Below, one piece after another: positions 26,427 through 36,500 of a DNA stretch of 64,000 nucleotides. The notes under the pieces are model-generated. The model had not been told where the DNA came from, searched no databases, and saw nothing but the letters and a program-made list of their open reading frames with translations. The position numbers and the translations under genes are program-made. The stretch's first letter is position 1. Each line of letters begins with the position of its first letter. Source of the stretch: Bacteroidales bacterium (GTDB lineage: Bacteria; Bacteroidota; Bacteroidia; Bacteroidales; F082); assembly GCA_024709145.1 (NCBI GenBank), contig JANJXG010000008.1, forward strand, positions 1 through 64,000. The letters run 5' to 3'.

Positions 26427-28289
26427 CTACAAAACAACAGCCATTTTCAGTATTTTTTCGACACGGGCATCTTTAACTTTAACGAGATAAAGACCTTTTT
26501 TCGGATTGGTGAGAGAAACACTGATGCGCTGTCCGTTGGTAACAGCCCTGAAGTTGACCGGTCGACCGAGGGCATCGGTAAGTTCAATTTCAGCTTCAGG
26601 CGTGATATCGACACCAAAAGCCAGCTCAAACTGACCTTTAGAGGGATTTGGGAAAAGGAAAGGCAAGATGTTTATGTAACCGATTCGGCGGAGCGTATCG
26701 CTACTGGTTTGATTTTGGACGATGAGTGTAACATCAAAACTGCCGTAGTTCTCATAAAGAATGGGGCCGGGATCTTTGGCTGTGCTGACAGAAGGCTTTC
26801 CACCGTCAAATTTCCACTCCCAGCTGGTAATTTTCCCAACCGAAAGATTTTCAAATTCCGCAAACTGGTTCACCGACAATTCAGTACGCATCGATTCAAA
26901 ATCAGATTCCACAAACAAGGTATCCGAGCCAAGGCCTCCGAGTACCATCAGACCTGTGTTGTCGGGATCGAGCCAGGGGGCAAGCTGACTGCTGGCATCG
27001 CTGCCCTGTGCCTCCCAGGAAGCGCTGAATTTTCCGTAGAAATCAGGGCTTTCCAGATCATTGCAGGATGAGCTGCCACCGGTAAGTGCCCCGATAATCC
27101 TGCCGTTGCTGTCGAAGAGAGGCGAACCCGATGAACCTCCTTCAGTCACACCATGTCCGTTCTCGGTTTCAGACCAGCTCAGGCGCCAGTAAAAGGCATC
27201 CGGATTGCTGCTTCCAAACCCATAATTACTTGAAGTGGTGGGCGTGGTATAGGTTGAAATCTTCTTGACATCCCCGTCAGGGTGGTGAATCCCGACGCCT
27301 GAAGCAGAACTTACATTCTGCCTTGACCATCCGTTGAAATAAGGATTATAGGTAACAGGGACATCCTGAAACAGACGAAGCAATTTGAAATCATTGGCAT
27401 TTTGAGTCCCTGCAGGTGCCTTTGCGATCAGGTCAGCTCCTGTCAGGCTTTGAGCAAGCGGTTCTGTGGGAGGCCGGTTGCACTCAGGTGCCTCATAATT
27501 AAAGGCGAAAATCCATTGGGCATAATCAGCTGCAGAGGCATACTCACCACAGTGATTGGCCGTGAGAAAATAAGGCGTGGAATCCTTTCGGGTGTTGTTG
27601 ATCAGCGAACCCGAGCAATAGTACAAAGCCCCTCCCTGTTTTACCACGATGCGTGCCACACCCCTTTTTTGCCTTTGCCAGGCGGCACCTTCACTGCAAT
27701 TGATGTTCACTTCGCAATCGCCTGAAGTACCAAATCCCAATGCAGATACGGCAGATCTAAGCAAGCCTCCTTCGCTGAGCCGGAAGCTGTAATCACCGGC
27801 ATCGGCAGCCGTTTCAAACTGCAGGATGAGAACACCCCCGGGTAAAGGCCCGATGCTGAAAGGCTGACCAGAACGGGTACTCCGGCGGGTAAAGGCACCA
27901 CGAATCAATTCACCGTCAGCATTGAGAACAAAAAGCCTGCCATCTGCCCCGGCTTCAAAATGCGTGAAATATAGTGTGACTTCATTCACATCCAAAGCCT
28001 CAATCTGTAATCGCCAGATCATCTCATTTTCATGTCGCTGCCACAACTCCATGTCATCCGAACCTCGGACAATCGGTGTTGTAAATCCCGCCAAAGGCAG
28101 CTTTGAGATGCCAGAATCAAGCTTCCTGAACTCCACCGGGTTCCAGGTTAAAGTCACCTTGCCGGCCGGTAAATCCCTCAGCTTTGTGGGTTGTATATCT
28201 TCTGTATACTGAGCCCGGGCGACAGAAAACAGGCATAGAACAACAATAAGGGCCTGAATGTGGAATTTTAACAGTCGTAGAAGCAACAT
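26427..28289 (-). CDS. T9SS-exported trypsin-fold (lysyl-endopeptidase-like) protease
   Basis: Protein of 620 residues: signal peptide (1-27), a beta-rich propeptide to about 190, then a chymotrypsin-fold domain with His246 in LTANHCG, Asp300 in NANDFKLLRL and Ser387 in EGGSSGSPLF, the triad context of lysyl endopeptidases. Two Cys pairs flank the active site. A PKD-like domain (about 475-550, KITSWEWKFDGG) and a T9SS sorting domain (from about 555, LFPNPSKGQFEL) follow. It is a secreted or surface protease, probably cleaving after basic residues, though specificity is inferred. Convergent with the rluD-like gene. Confidence 0.9.
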   Translation of the reverse strand: MLLLRLLKFHIQALIVVLCLFSVARAQYTEDIQPTKLRDLPAGKVTLTWNPVEFRKLDSGISKLPLAGFTTPIVRGSDDMELWQRHENEMIWRLQIEALDVNEVTLYFTHFEAGADGRLFVLNADGELIRGAFTRRSTRSGQPFSIGPLPGGVLILQFETAADAGDYSFRLSEGGLLRSAVSALGFGTSGDCEVNINCSEGAAWQRQKRGVARIVVKQGGALYYCSGSLINNTRKDSTPYFLTANHCGEYASAADYAQWIFAFNYEAPECNRPPTEPLAQSLTGADLIAKAPAGTQNANDFKLLRLFQDVPVTYNPYFNGWSRQNVSSASGVGIHHPDGDVKKISTYTTPTTSSNYGFGSSNPDAFYWRLSWSETENGHGVTEGGSSGSPLFDSNGRIIGALTGGSSSCNDLESPDFYGKFSASWEAQGSDASSQLAPWLDPDNTGLMVLGGLGSDTLFVESDFESMRTELSVNQFAEFENLSVGKITSWEWKFDGGKPSVSTAKDPGPILYENYGSFDVTLIVQNQTSSDTLRRIGYINILPFLFPNPSKGQFELAFGVDITPEAEIELTDALGRPVNFRAVTNGQRISVSLTNPKKGLYLVKVKDARVEKILKMAVVL

Positions 28290-28579
28290 TGAATTGGATT
28301 TTGAAGCGATAAAAATACAAATACTTTTTCACTTCGGCCAAACCTGGGGGAGGCGGGACTTTCTCAACGTATCACCAAAATCCGCTTCTGTTGCAAAGCT
28401 GTAAGCCAACCTTAAAACAATAGACAAAAGAGTGTGTCTCACAAGTCAATATGGACTATCCTGTTAGAAGTGAGAAACAGTGCCATGTCAGTGATATAGT
28501 GATGCAAGATAGATGAATTTCTGCAGCGTTTCACGATTACTCCACTGAGATAGACGGCGGACTTTTCAGTCATTCTCAT

Positions 28580-29746
28580 TTAATCATGGCTATCAGATTT
28601 AAAACTTTCGTCCGGAAAATAGGCAGGCGGGCCATAGGCTGGATTTGTGAGAAAATTTTCGTCGTGCAACGTTGCGATAAAAGCCTTCAGGTCGGTCTTT
28701 TCCTGTGGAGTAAGTTGCACACCGCCCCTCAGAACATGATGCATCAGCGGGTCAATCAGATCGGAGTAAACCACCTGATGTGCGTAAAAATCGATTACCT
28801 GGTCAAGGGTTTCAAAGCGGCCGTCGTGCATAAACGGTCCTGAAACAGCTACATTACGCAGGCTAGGTGCTTTATAAGCTCCGCGGTGCATCGGGTCTCC
28901 GGTGACGGCAAACCGATCGAGGGAATCAACAAACACACTGTCTTTTCCGTTGTTATAAAACAAATGCGTGGTAAAAAGCGGATTGCCGCCGCCACCATGA
29001 CAATGAAAACAATCAGCCCCTTCTTCGGTTGTAAAGAGCACATATCCATTGAGTTCGCTTGCAGTTAGCTGATATTCACCCCGTAGGAAACGATCGAAAG
29101 GAGCATTGGCTGAAATCAAGGTTCTGACAAACTGCGCAATGGCTCTTTCCATGTTTTTGAAAGTGATTTTTTCGGTGCCGAAAGCATTAAAAAACAATTC
29201 CGGATATCCCGGTAAGGTTTGAAACAATGCTTTAACCCTACTGGTATCAGCGTCCATTTCATCTTTTGCCTGAACGGCTAGGCGCACAAAATCTTCAATA
29301 TTGCGGAGTCCCGGGTTTGGATTTTCCGGGTAAAGAAAGCCATTCCACCCATACCCGCTGTGGTTCCAAACCAGGTTGACGAGTGGCAGCATAACATGGT
29401 GGGTTTGTTGTCCGTTCAATCCATGGACAAATCCACTCTCAAAAAGCGGATGATCGACACCTGCCTCAAAATTTCGTGACTGAACGTGGCAGCTTCCGCA
29501 ACTCATCAGTGAGTCGGGGTGATTGCGTCCGCTGAGTCGGCCATCATAGAAAAGAAATCTTCCGAGGGCGATACCTTCCTCCGTCATCGGGTTATCCGAA
29601 GGAATATTCAGTTTGGTTGGAAAACCAAAAGGAATGTCAATCTGATACGGAACAGGATTGTAAATCGGTTGATCTTTGTCACGACGGCAAGCCGTCAGCA
29701 ACATACCGAGAAAAAACAAAAACAAAAGCTGTCTACTTCGCCACAT
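28580..29746 (-). CDS. di-heme cytochrome c peroxidase / MbnH-like (MauG family) lipoprotein
   Basis: Protein of 388 residues with a lipoprotein signal (lipobox Cys about 20, MLLTAC). Two c-type haem sites are present: SCGSCH near 85 and DCFHCH near 240, each followed by the surrounding sequence of CcpA/MauG proteins; a GPFMHDGRF block near 305 holds a possible distal Met. The gene begins inside the last 14 nt of the MbnP-like gene, so the two are coupled. MauG-type enzymes use peroxide to oxidise a partner protein; MbnH oxidises a tryptophan of MbnP to kynurenine. That partner role is inferred from neighbour identity. Confidence 0.9.
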   Translation of the reverse strand: MWRSRQLLFLFFLGMLLTACRRDKDQPIYNPVPYQIDIPFGFPTKLNIPSDNPMTEEGIALGRFLFYDGRLSGRNHPDSLMSCGSCHVQSRNFEAGVDHPLFESGFVHGLNGQQTHHVMLPLVNLVWNHSGYGWNGFLYPENPNPGLRNIEDFVRLAVQAKDEMDADTSRVKALFQTLPGYPELFFNAFGTEKITFKNMERAIAQFVRTLISANAPFDRFLRGEYQLTASELNGYVLFTTEEGADCFHCHGGGGNPLFTTHLFYNNGKDSVFVDSLDRFAVTGDPMHRGAYKAPSLRNVAVSGPFMHDGRFETLDQVIDFYAHQVVYSDLIDPLMHHVLRGGVQLTPQEKTDLKAFIATLHDENFLTNPAYGPPAYFPDESFKSDSHD

Positions 29747-30611
29747 CGCTGATTGATGTCACATGCAGGGCAAATACATCGAGTCCGTTTTCGAGGCCTT
29801 GCTTCATGGCAGCCTGTTGCTGCATGATGCTGCCTCCCCAACGGTTGTGATCGTAAACATGCTTGCCCCGGAACCAGTTTTCAACTTTCATTTCAATTTC
29901 CAGCTTGGTTTTCATACCATGCCTCACAACAAAGTTTTGACTAAGAGTCACTTCAAAGGAATTTTGAATAAAAGCCCTGACAGGCATCATTTTCGACGGT
30001 GGTTTGTAACCCTCGCAATGATTGGCGGCACAACAGTCGTTCGGCCGAATGTAACTGGATTTCAATGCACTGCTGTCATACTCCTGCCCGATGCCCAGAT
30101 GGAAATTAAAAGGTTCCGCCAAACCGTCGGCATTAATCCATTTGCCGTTAAGTTTCATATAATGATATCCTCCGCCCAGGTAATCAGGCCAGAACATGAA
30201 CGACTCAGGAGGGTTCACAAAAAGGCCGCTGCGATTGTTCTCCTCATTGAGTCCAAAAGTAAAATGCAATGCCCGGTAATTTCCGTCAGGAAGGTTTCTC
30301 AGGACGATTGACCGGCTTTCGGGAAGGTCGGTATCAATATAATAAGCCATGTCATCGGTTGGTTCCACCATTTTTCCGTCCTCTCTCTCAAGTTTCAGAT
30401 CCGAGAGAAACCACTGAATTTCTGAAACCAGGTAATGGTTGCCGGCAGCATTGACATACTGCAAAGTATCAGTTGCTAATGGGTTACCGTCAACGGTGTG
30501 GCTTATACCAAGCTGAATTTCCCCGGAAGGATTTTGCTCATTTTCATGGTTTGACCGGCAAGCAGAAAACCAGATAAAAAGCAGACTCAAAAATAGGATT
30601 GATTTATACAT
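29733..30611 (-). CDS. MbnP-like copper-binding lipoprotein
   Basis: Protein of 292 residues from the ATG at 30611, chosen because it gives a lipoprotein signal with lipid Cys18 (FIWFSAC); a longer frame to 30683 lacks one. The MbnP fold is suggested by EIQLGISHTVDG, the HYLVSEIQWFLSDLKL strand (Trp67), FTFGLNEENN and FMFWPDYLGGGYHYMKLNG (Trp141). An insertion CCAANHC (Cys193, Cys194, His198, Cys199) is a possible extra metal site. Known MbnP proteins bind copper using a kynurenine made by MbnH, and the di-heme partner gene overlaps this one by 14 nt. Located on the periplasmic face of a membrane. Confidence 0.82.
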   Translation of the reverse strand: MYKSILFLSLLFIWFSACRSNHENEQNPSGEIQLGISHTVDGNPLATDTLQYVNAAGNHYLVSEIQWFLSDLKLEREDGKMVEPTDDMAYYIDTDLPESRSIVLRNLPDGNYRALHFTFGLNEENNRSGLFVNPPESFMFWPDYLGGGYHYMKLNGKWINADGLAEPFNFHLGIGQEYDSSALKSSYIRPNDCCAANHCEGYKPPSKMMPVRAFIQNSFEVTLSQNFVVRHGMKTKLEIEMKVENWFRGKHVYDHNRWGGSIMQQQAAMKQGLENGLDVFALHVTSISDVAK

Positions 30612-30682
30612 CTTTGGTTTTTTCAATGGTAATAAAGCACAAAAATCAGACCGAATTTCAGTGTTTCCGACACTGTTTCGCA

Positions 30683-31447
30683 TTAAATTTCCTCCTTCTC
30701 ATTGGTACGAATCAATTCGTTGAGCACTTCATCCATCCGCCGGAGCGATTGTTGCAGAATAGAGGCGTATTCAGCCAGATCCGTTTTTTTGGGTGCCTGT
30801 GATTGCAGCATTTCTGCCATCGTCATCGCACTGGTCATGGGATTTTTTAATCCATGGATGAGCACGCTGGTTGTTTTGCGCTTGTATTCAAGCAATTCCC
30901 CCAATTGGGTATGTTGCTGTAGCAGTTGTTGTTTTTGTTCGTTGACAGCCTGATGCTGTTGTTCGAGTTCCTGCTTGATTTTGCTGATTTTGATATAACT
31001 TTTTGAAAGTTTATCCTCCAGCTCATTCATCTCACGCATCCGTTTCACCTGCGTCTGCAAGATGCCCAGAAGAACCTCGGGATGGGTCTCAGAGAATACA
31101 AGAAAATCAACCTGGTTAAGCTGAAGCAAACGGCAAGGTTTTTCGGTGGTGACGGAAGCCGACCTTTCGGCCCTGTCGATCAATGAAAACTCGCCAAAAA
31201 AATCACCCGAACCAAGTCGTGTCAGCACATGATTGCCATCATGAATGCGAACCTCCCCTTCGATTAAAATGTACATACTTTCGCCTGCATCACCTTTTCT
31301 GAAAATTGTTTCCTGACTTCGGGTGTGCCGCTCTAACAGCAGTCCTGCCAACTCATGGAGGGCAGCAGACTTCATACCATTGAAACCCGGCACACGGCCT
31401 AATGCCTCAACACGCTCATCTGTTGAAAGTTGCAATTCTTCACTCAT
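30683..31447 (-). CDS. cyclic-nucleotide-binding domain fused to orphan histidine-kinase dimerisation segment
   Basis: Protein of 254 residues. Residues about 18-135 form a cyclic-nucleotide-binding barrel with GDAGESMYILIEGEV and the phosphate-binding block FGEFSLIDRAERSAS. A coiled coil follows (about 140-190, Gln/Glu/Lys rich), and then an H-box, LIHGLKNPMTSAM, with His198, continuing to a short helix and stopping at 254. No ATPase domain, DNA-binding domain or receiver is present. It resembles a sensor kinase that stops after the dimerisation/phosphotransfer helices. It sits 71 nt upstream of the MbnP-like gene on the same strand and may regulate or share its transcript. Confidence 0.82.
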   Translation of the reverse strand: MSEELQLSTDERVEALGRVPGFNGMKSAALHELAGLLLERHTRSQETIFRKGDAGESMYILIEGEVRIHDGNHVLTRLGSGDFFGEFSLIDRAERSASVTTEKPCRLLQLNQVDFLVFSETHPEVLLGILQTQVKRMREMNELEDKLSKSYIKISKIKQELEQQHQAVNEQKQQLLQQHTQLGELLEYKRKTTSVLIHGLKNPMTSAMTMAEMLQSQAPKKTDLAEYASILQQSLRRMDEVLNELIRTNEKEEI

Positions 31448-31478
31448 AGCTCTGCGTATGTGTTGACGTTTGGTGCTT

Positions 31479-31486
31479 CAAAACTA
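31479..31486 (-). promoter_or_regulatory. -7 element candidate for CNB-DHp gene
   Basis: On the minus strand TAGTTTTG fits TAnnTTTG, 31 nt before the ATG; no clear -33 box. Confidence 0.35.
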
Positions 31487-31541
31487 AACTTTTTTTAATG
31501 AATAGAGCCGGAACAGCTTTCCAAATTTTTTTTGGACGCTT

Positions 31542-32129
31542 TCAGTGTTGCTGCAGAAGCACTTCAGCTGAATACTGTTGCAGCTGGGGAAAAAATTGCT
31601 TAAATCGCCCTTCAAGATATTCATAGTCGGACAGCAGCACTTCCACGGCTTTTTCCATGCCTGACTCGAAGCGTGTGCGGCGCGACATGCCCAAAAAAAC
31701 ACGGTGAAGGGCATCGAAATCAGCATAACCGGTCAGCCAGTCCTGGCTCACCATCCAGGGTAATATTCGTCGTGACCGCGTCGGCAGCCAGGTTTCGTTT
31801 TCATGCAGGAGATTGTATACGTGTCCTGTAAACACTTTCAAAGGTATGTCACTGTAATGATTCCAGTTACGGGCTAAAAAGTGATCAAAATAAATGTCGT
31901 TTACCACACCGGCAAACTTCCTGAAATGGGGTTGTAAACGTGTCGTACAGGCATGGACATCAGGATGAAGATCGGTGAAACGGTCGATGGCATGGTGAAG
32001 TAGCACCCCTTTTTGAAAGTCAGAAGGGTAATCACCAGGAACTTTGCCTTTGATGCTGTCGGCAACAAAGTTTCCTAACAGCAGATGGATGTTATCACCT
32101 GAAAGGAAGGCATGGGCAAGAAAATTCAC
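31542..32129 (-). CDS. acyl carrier protein phosphodiesterase (AcpH family)
   Basis: Protein of 195 residues matching the ACP phosphodiesterase/DUF479 family in length and motifs: MNFLAHAFLSG at the start, LLGNFVADSIKGK near 17, KGVLLHHAIDRFTDLHP near 39 and NDIYFDHFLARNW near 75. The His/Asp-rich set recalls the HD fold used to hydrolyse the phosphopantetheine arm from acyl carrier protein. Cytoplasmic. Its ATG at 32129 faces the nfeD gene divergently with a 95-nt gap. Confidence 0.9.
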   Translation of the reverse strand: MNFLAHAFLSGDNIHLLLGNFVADSIKGKVPGDYPSDFQKGVLLHHAIDRFTDLHPDVHACTTRLQPHFRKFAGVVNDIYFDHFLARNWNHYSDIPLKVFTGHVYNLLHENETWLPTRSRRILPWMVSQDWLTGYADFDALHRVFLGMSRRTRFESGMEKAVEVLLSDYEYLEGRFKQFFPQLQQYSAEVLLQQH

Positions 32130-32224
32130 TTTTTTTGTGCGAACTTAGCTTTTTTATACCAACAAAAGGCCATTTGCACCGCTAGGATTGCTAATTTTAC
32201 TTTTTTTTAACGCCCCGCGCCACC

Positions 32225-33598
32225 ATGAATAACAGAATCATCACCCTTCTTAGCCTGATACTATGGCTGAGCCTTTGTTTCCCTTTAGGAGCACAGGAAT
32301 CGGACGAAACAACCCTCAGTAAAGATGAAACCTTGAAGGTGTACACCTTCGAAATCCGCGAAGAGATTGCCCCACCGGTATGGCGTACAACCCAGAAAGC
32401 CTTTGAACGGGCATATGAGTTGGGTGCCGGCCTGATGCTGATTCACATGAATACCTATGGTGGTATGGTGGATGCAGCCGATTCAATCCGCACGAAGATA
32501 CTTCAGTCGCGGATACCGGTTTATGTGTTTATCGACAACAATGCAGCATCGGCAGGAGCACTCATTTCAATTGCCTGCGACAGTATTTATATGACCGAGG
32601 GAGCCAACATTGGTGCGGCAACGGTCGTAAACCAAACCGGCGAGGTGGTGCCCGACAAATACCAGTCGTATATGCGGTCGATGATGCGAAGCACAGCTGA
32701 AGCCAGCGGCCGGAACCCCGATGTGGCAGAAGCAATGGTTGACCCGTCCATCTTTGTTGCCGGAATCTCCGACTCGGGAAAAGTACTCACATTTACCACA
32801 AGCGAAGCCATACAACATGGTTTTTGTGAAGGCAAGGCAAGCAGTCTTCAGGAAGTTCTTCGGCTGGCAGGTCACGAAAACACCCAAATCATTCGTCACC
32901 GTTTGAATTCGATCGATAAAGTCATCAATTTCCTCATCAGCCCTGTCGTAAGCGGTTTGCTGATCATGCTCATTATCGGTGGATTGTATTTTGAGTTACA
33001 AACACCCGGTGTGGGTTTTCCGCTTGGTGCTTCGGTTGTGGCAGCACTGTTGTATTTCGCTCCGCTCTACCTCGAAGGCATGGCCACACACATCGAAATA
33101 ATCCTTTTCCTGATCGGGCTTGTGCTGATCCTTGTTGAGATCTTCGCCATTCCCGGTTTTGGTGTGGCAGGCATCCTTGGTATCCTGCTGATGGTAACCG
33201 GCCTCACCCTTGCCATGGTAGAATCCATTGGACCACAACCCTTTAATGCTGATCTTGGGCCGCTGACAAAAGCATTTTTTATTGTGATCAGTTCGATGTT
33301 CGTTGCACTGGCAGGGAGTATGTATCTGGGACAAAGACTTTTGACAACGAGTCGTTTCGGACATTTTGCCCTTGACAAAGTGCAGCAAAAAACCGAAGGC
33401 TACAGTGCTGCCGGATTTGATTACAAACCTTATATCGGACAACATGCCACTGCGCATACCATGCTTCGGCCGGCTGGCAAAATCCTGATTGATGGTGTTG
33501 TTTACGATGGCACCCTCGAAAGCGGCTATGCCGACAAAGGAGAGGAATTGCAGGTGATTGCTTTCCAAACCGGACAGTTTCTGGTTAGAAAGGTATAA
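32225..33598 (+). CDS. nfeD: NfeD-type membrane-bound ClpP-class serine protease
   Basis: Protein of 457 residues, the long NfeD form. After a signal peptide (1-24) a ClpP-like domain contains IHMNTYGGMVDAAD near 75, the Ser nucleophile in NNAASAGALIS near 108, and a candidate catalytic Lys in PDKYQSYMRSM near 145. Four membrane helices (about 240-360) and a C-terminal OB-fold NfeD domain (about 395-457, ending FLVRKV) follow. Long NfeD proteins cleave stomatin-type membrane partners in membrane quality control; no stomatin gene is adjacent here. It converges with the hybrid kinase gene, one nt between the stops. Confidence 0.92.
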   Translation: MNNRIITLLSLILWLSLCFPLGAQESDETTLSKDETLKVYTFEIREEIAPPVWRTTQKAFERAYELGAGLMLIHMNTYGGMVDAADSIRTKILQSRIPVYVFIDNNAASAGALISIACDSIYMTEGANIGAATVVNQTGEVVPDKYQSYMRSMMRSTAEASGRNPDVAEAMVDPSIFVAGISDSGKVLTFTTSEAIQHGFCEGKASSLQEVLRLAGHENTQIIRHRLNSIDKVINFLISPVVSGLLIMLIIGGLYFELQTPGVGFPLGASVVAALLYFAPLYLEGMATHIEIILFLIGLVLILVEIFAIPGFGVAGILGILLMVTGLTLAMVESIGPQPFNADLGPLTKAFFIVISSMFVALAGSMYLGQRLLTTSRFGHFALDKVQQKTEGYSAAGFDYKPYIGQHATAHTMLRPAGKILIDGVVYDGTLESGYADKGEELQVIAFQTGQFLVRKV

Positions 33599-33599
33599 C

Positions 33600-36500
33600 T
33601 TATCCGCGTTTCAGATTTGCAGCTGCCTCTCTCAGGATGGTAAAAAGCCTTTCACTTTCAATGGGTTTTACAAGGCAAGCGTGTGCACCCACCGCGATGA
33701 TTCGCTGAATCTCTTCCGGCTGAGAATAGGCTGTCTGACCGATTACAATGGCATCCGGAAAGCGTTGGCGAATGGTGGCTGTAGCCTCGTAACCGTCCAT
33801 AACCGGCATTTTGATGTCCATCAAAACGATGTTAAACGCCTTTGATTCCATCAGCTGAATGACTTCACTTCCGTTGCGGGCTGTAGCGATCTCTCCGAAA
33901 TAGGGCAATAAAATCGCGAAAAGCAGGTCAAGGTTGTCAGCTTCATCGTCGGCTATGAGCAGGCTAAGATCTTTAAACCAATCAGAATGAGGATGTTCAT
34001 AGATCACCTCATCTTTGGCATGATGACCCGAAACAACACAAGGAATTGAAAAACTGAACACCGAACCAACCCCAACACTTGATTCAAGCTGAATTTTCCC
34101 ACCCATAATTTCGACCAGCCCCTTTGAAATACTTAAGCCCAGTCCGTTGCCACGCATGGCTTTGCTTTGAGCCTCAGATCCACGGAAAAAACGGTCAAAA
34201 ACAAATGGTTTTTCATCCTCAGGAATGCCAATGCCACTGTCACTTACAAAAAAACTGAGTTTTTCGTCCTCAGCTTTACAACCAAAGACAACACCGCCTT
34301 CGAGGGTGTATTTAAAGGCATTTTCGAGAAAACCTGTCATCACTTGCCTGATTTTACCCTTGTCGGCCATTACATGGTCAGGTAAATGATGCATTTGCAA
34401 CTGCAGGCTCAGTTGTTTTCGCTCAAAATGGGGCGCAAAGGTTCTCTCCAGATCTTTCAACAGGGCATGAAGGTCAGTAAGCTCTGTTTCGATTGGTAAA
34501 TGTTCAGCATCCAGCCGGGATACAGCCAATACATCATCAATAATCCGGAGCAACTGCTCGGCATTGTTGTTAATCGTGAGCACAAAACTCCGCTTCTCTT
34601 CCTCGGTATAATCCTCAAACAACAGGTCGCTGAAACCCACAATGGCATTAAGGGGTGTTCGGATTTCATGGTTCATATTGTTGAGGAAGGAGGTTTTGAG
34701 TTTATCACTTTCTTCAGCTTTCTCCTTGGCTTTTTTCAGGTCGGTTTCCATGGCTTTCCTGCTGCTGATGTCGGTAATCATCGCAATGAGCCCCCCTATA
34801 CCACCCTGAGCATCGGGGAAAGGTGATTTTGTCAAAATTACTTCCCTGCTTTGGCCATTGGGTAATAAGATGGTCCGTTCGAACACCTGCACCTTATCGG
34901 TACCCGAAAAAATGCGAGCATCTGCCTCACGAAACAAGCGGGCGCGTTCTTCTGTTTCAGTTTCATAGAGGTTCTTCCCGATTATTTCGGCGTCATCAAT
35001 TTTGTATAGATCGCGGTAAGCTTTGTTCACACCAAGGTAGATGCCATTGGTATCCATGTAAAACAGCGGATTGGGAATGCTTTCGAGCAAGGTCTCGATA
35101 AACTGTTTTTGATGCTCGATTGCAATCTCTGCTTTTTTTCTTTCAGAAACATTTCTGATGATGGCCAGCACCTCTTCAGGCCCGCTTCTCACCATACGCG
35201 CTTCAAACCACTCATGACCTGAGGGCAGTTTCATGCTGTATTCAAGTTGCTGCAGGCTGTCTTGTTCCAGCGCTTTCTGAATAAACTCAAAGGTAACCTC
35301 TTTCAATTCGGGGGGGAGCAGTTCAGCGAGGTTTTTACCCATAAAATCCTCTGGCTTTACGAGCAGTTCGGTGGTATCAGGCGCAAAGTAATCGATGATC
35401 GAACCATCGCGGCCAAAACGGAAGAAGAGGTCGGGAATGGCCGTGAGGATGGCTTTGTTGCGGGCTTCGCTTACAATCAGGGTTTGTTCGGCTTTAACCT
35501 GTTCGGTGATGTTTTTCGAAATTGACAGAATGCCTTGCCGTCCATCGGGAAGTATGATCAAAGTTTCGATGAGTTCAAAAACCTTTGGAACGCCATCTTT
35601 GGTCAGGGAGTCGACACGGGTGCTGAGGAATTTATCTTTTTTTATACGGCTGATATTTTCAGCGATGTCCGGTTTCACCTTATCACTAACAAGGATGCCG
35701 ATATGACTGCCAACCAACTCATTTCGTTCAAAGCCATAGTCGCAACACACTGTTTCGTTGACATCAAGGATAAACCCATCGAGGTCTTCGAGGATGATGC
35801 CAACCGGACTTGCATTGAAAAGTGTCTGATAGCGTTCACGAGTGGCCTGTAGTTCCTGCTGGGCTTTTCGTCGTTCGGAGATATCATAGGCAAGGGCAAA
35901 GACAGCCTCCTCGTTGTTGTAGGTTGTTTTGAACAAGTGAACTTCTTTCGGAAAGATGCTGCCATCGGCTTTCTTTCCCCAAAACTCAAAGGTACAGGCT
36001 TCACCCCGGAAAGCAGCCTCGATGTGATCGATGAGCCGGCCAAGGTCATTTTTGCCGGGCGCACTGAGAATGGCGGGCGTTTTGCCAATAAAGAAAGATT
36101 TGGGATAGCCATACAATTTCACAGCTCCTTCGTTAACGTCGATAAACCTGCCCTGTCTGTCCTGCACATAGGCAGCCCCGCCGATGTTGTTGAAGAGGTT
36201 GGTGTAGCTTTCAGCCGAGCGGAGCAAGGCATCAAGACGGGCAATTTCAGGCCTGCGGTCACGAAAAACAAACACAGAGCCGAGCAAACTTTGATCGGAT
36301 GCCCGGATGGCAGCTACAGAATCGGCCACAGGAATCGTTTCTCCGTTTTTCTGTTTCAGCAGGTAAGATTTGCTTTCGGTTCGGTCAACACCATCGAGCA
36401 CGGCATAAATAGGATGCGCGAGTGGCAGGCCGGTGTTTTCGTCCAGCAGCGACAACATCTCTGAAACTTCTTTTCCAACGACCTCCTCTTCAGCCATTCC

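Noticed and set aside
28340-28579. Possible insertion-sequence end around 28427-28475 (GTGTCTCAC and GTGAGAAAC)
   Set aside because: The arms are only about 9 nt with a mismatch and no second feature supports an element.
29763-30311. 182-residue plus-strand frame
   Set aside because: Antisense to the MbnP-like gene, whose lipobox and family blocks are convincing.
35937-36464. 175-residue plus-strand frame
   Set aside because: Antisense to the PAS region of the hybrid kinase; explained by codon bias of the real gene.
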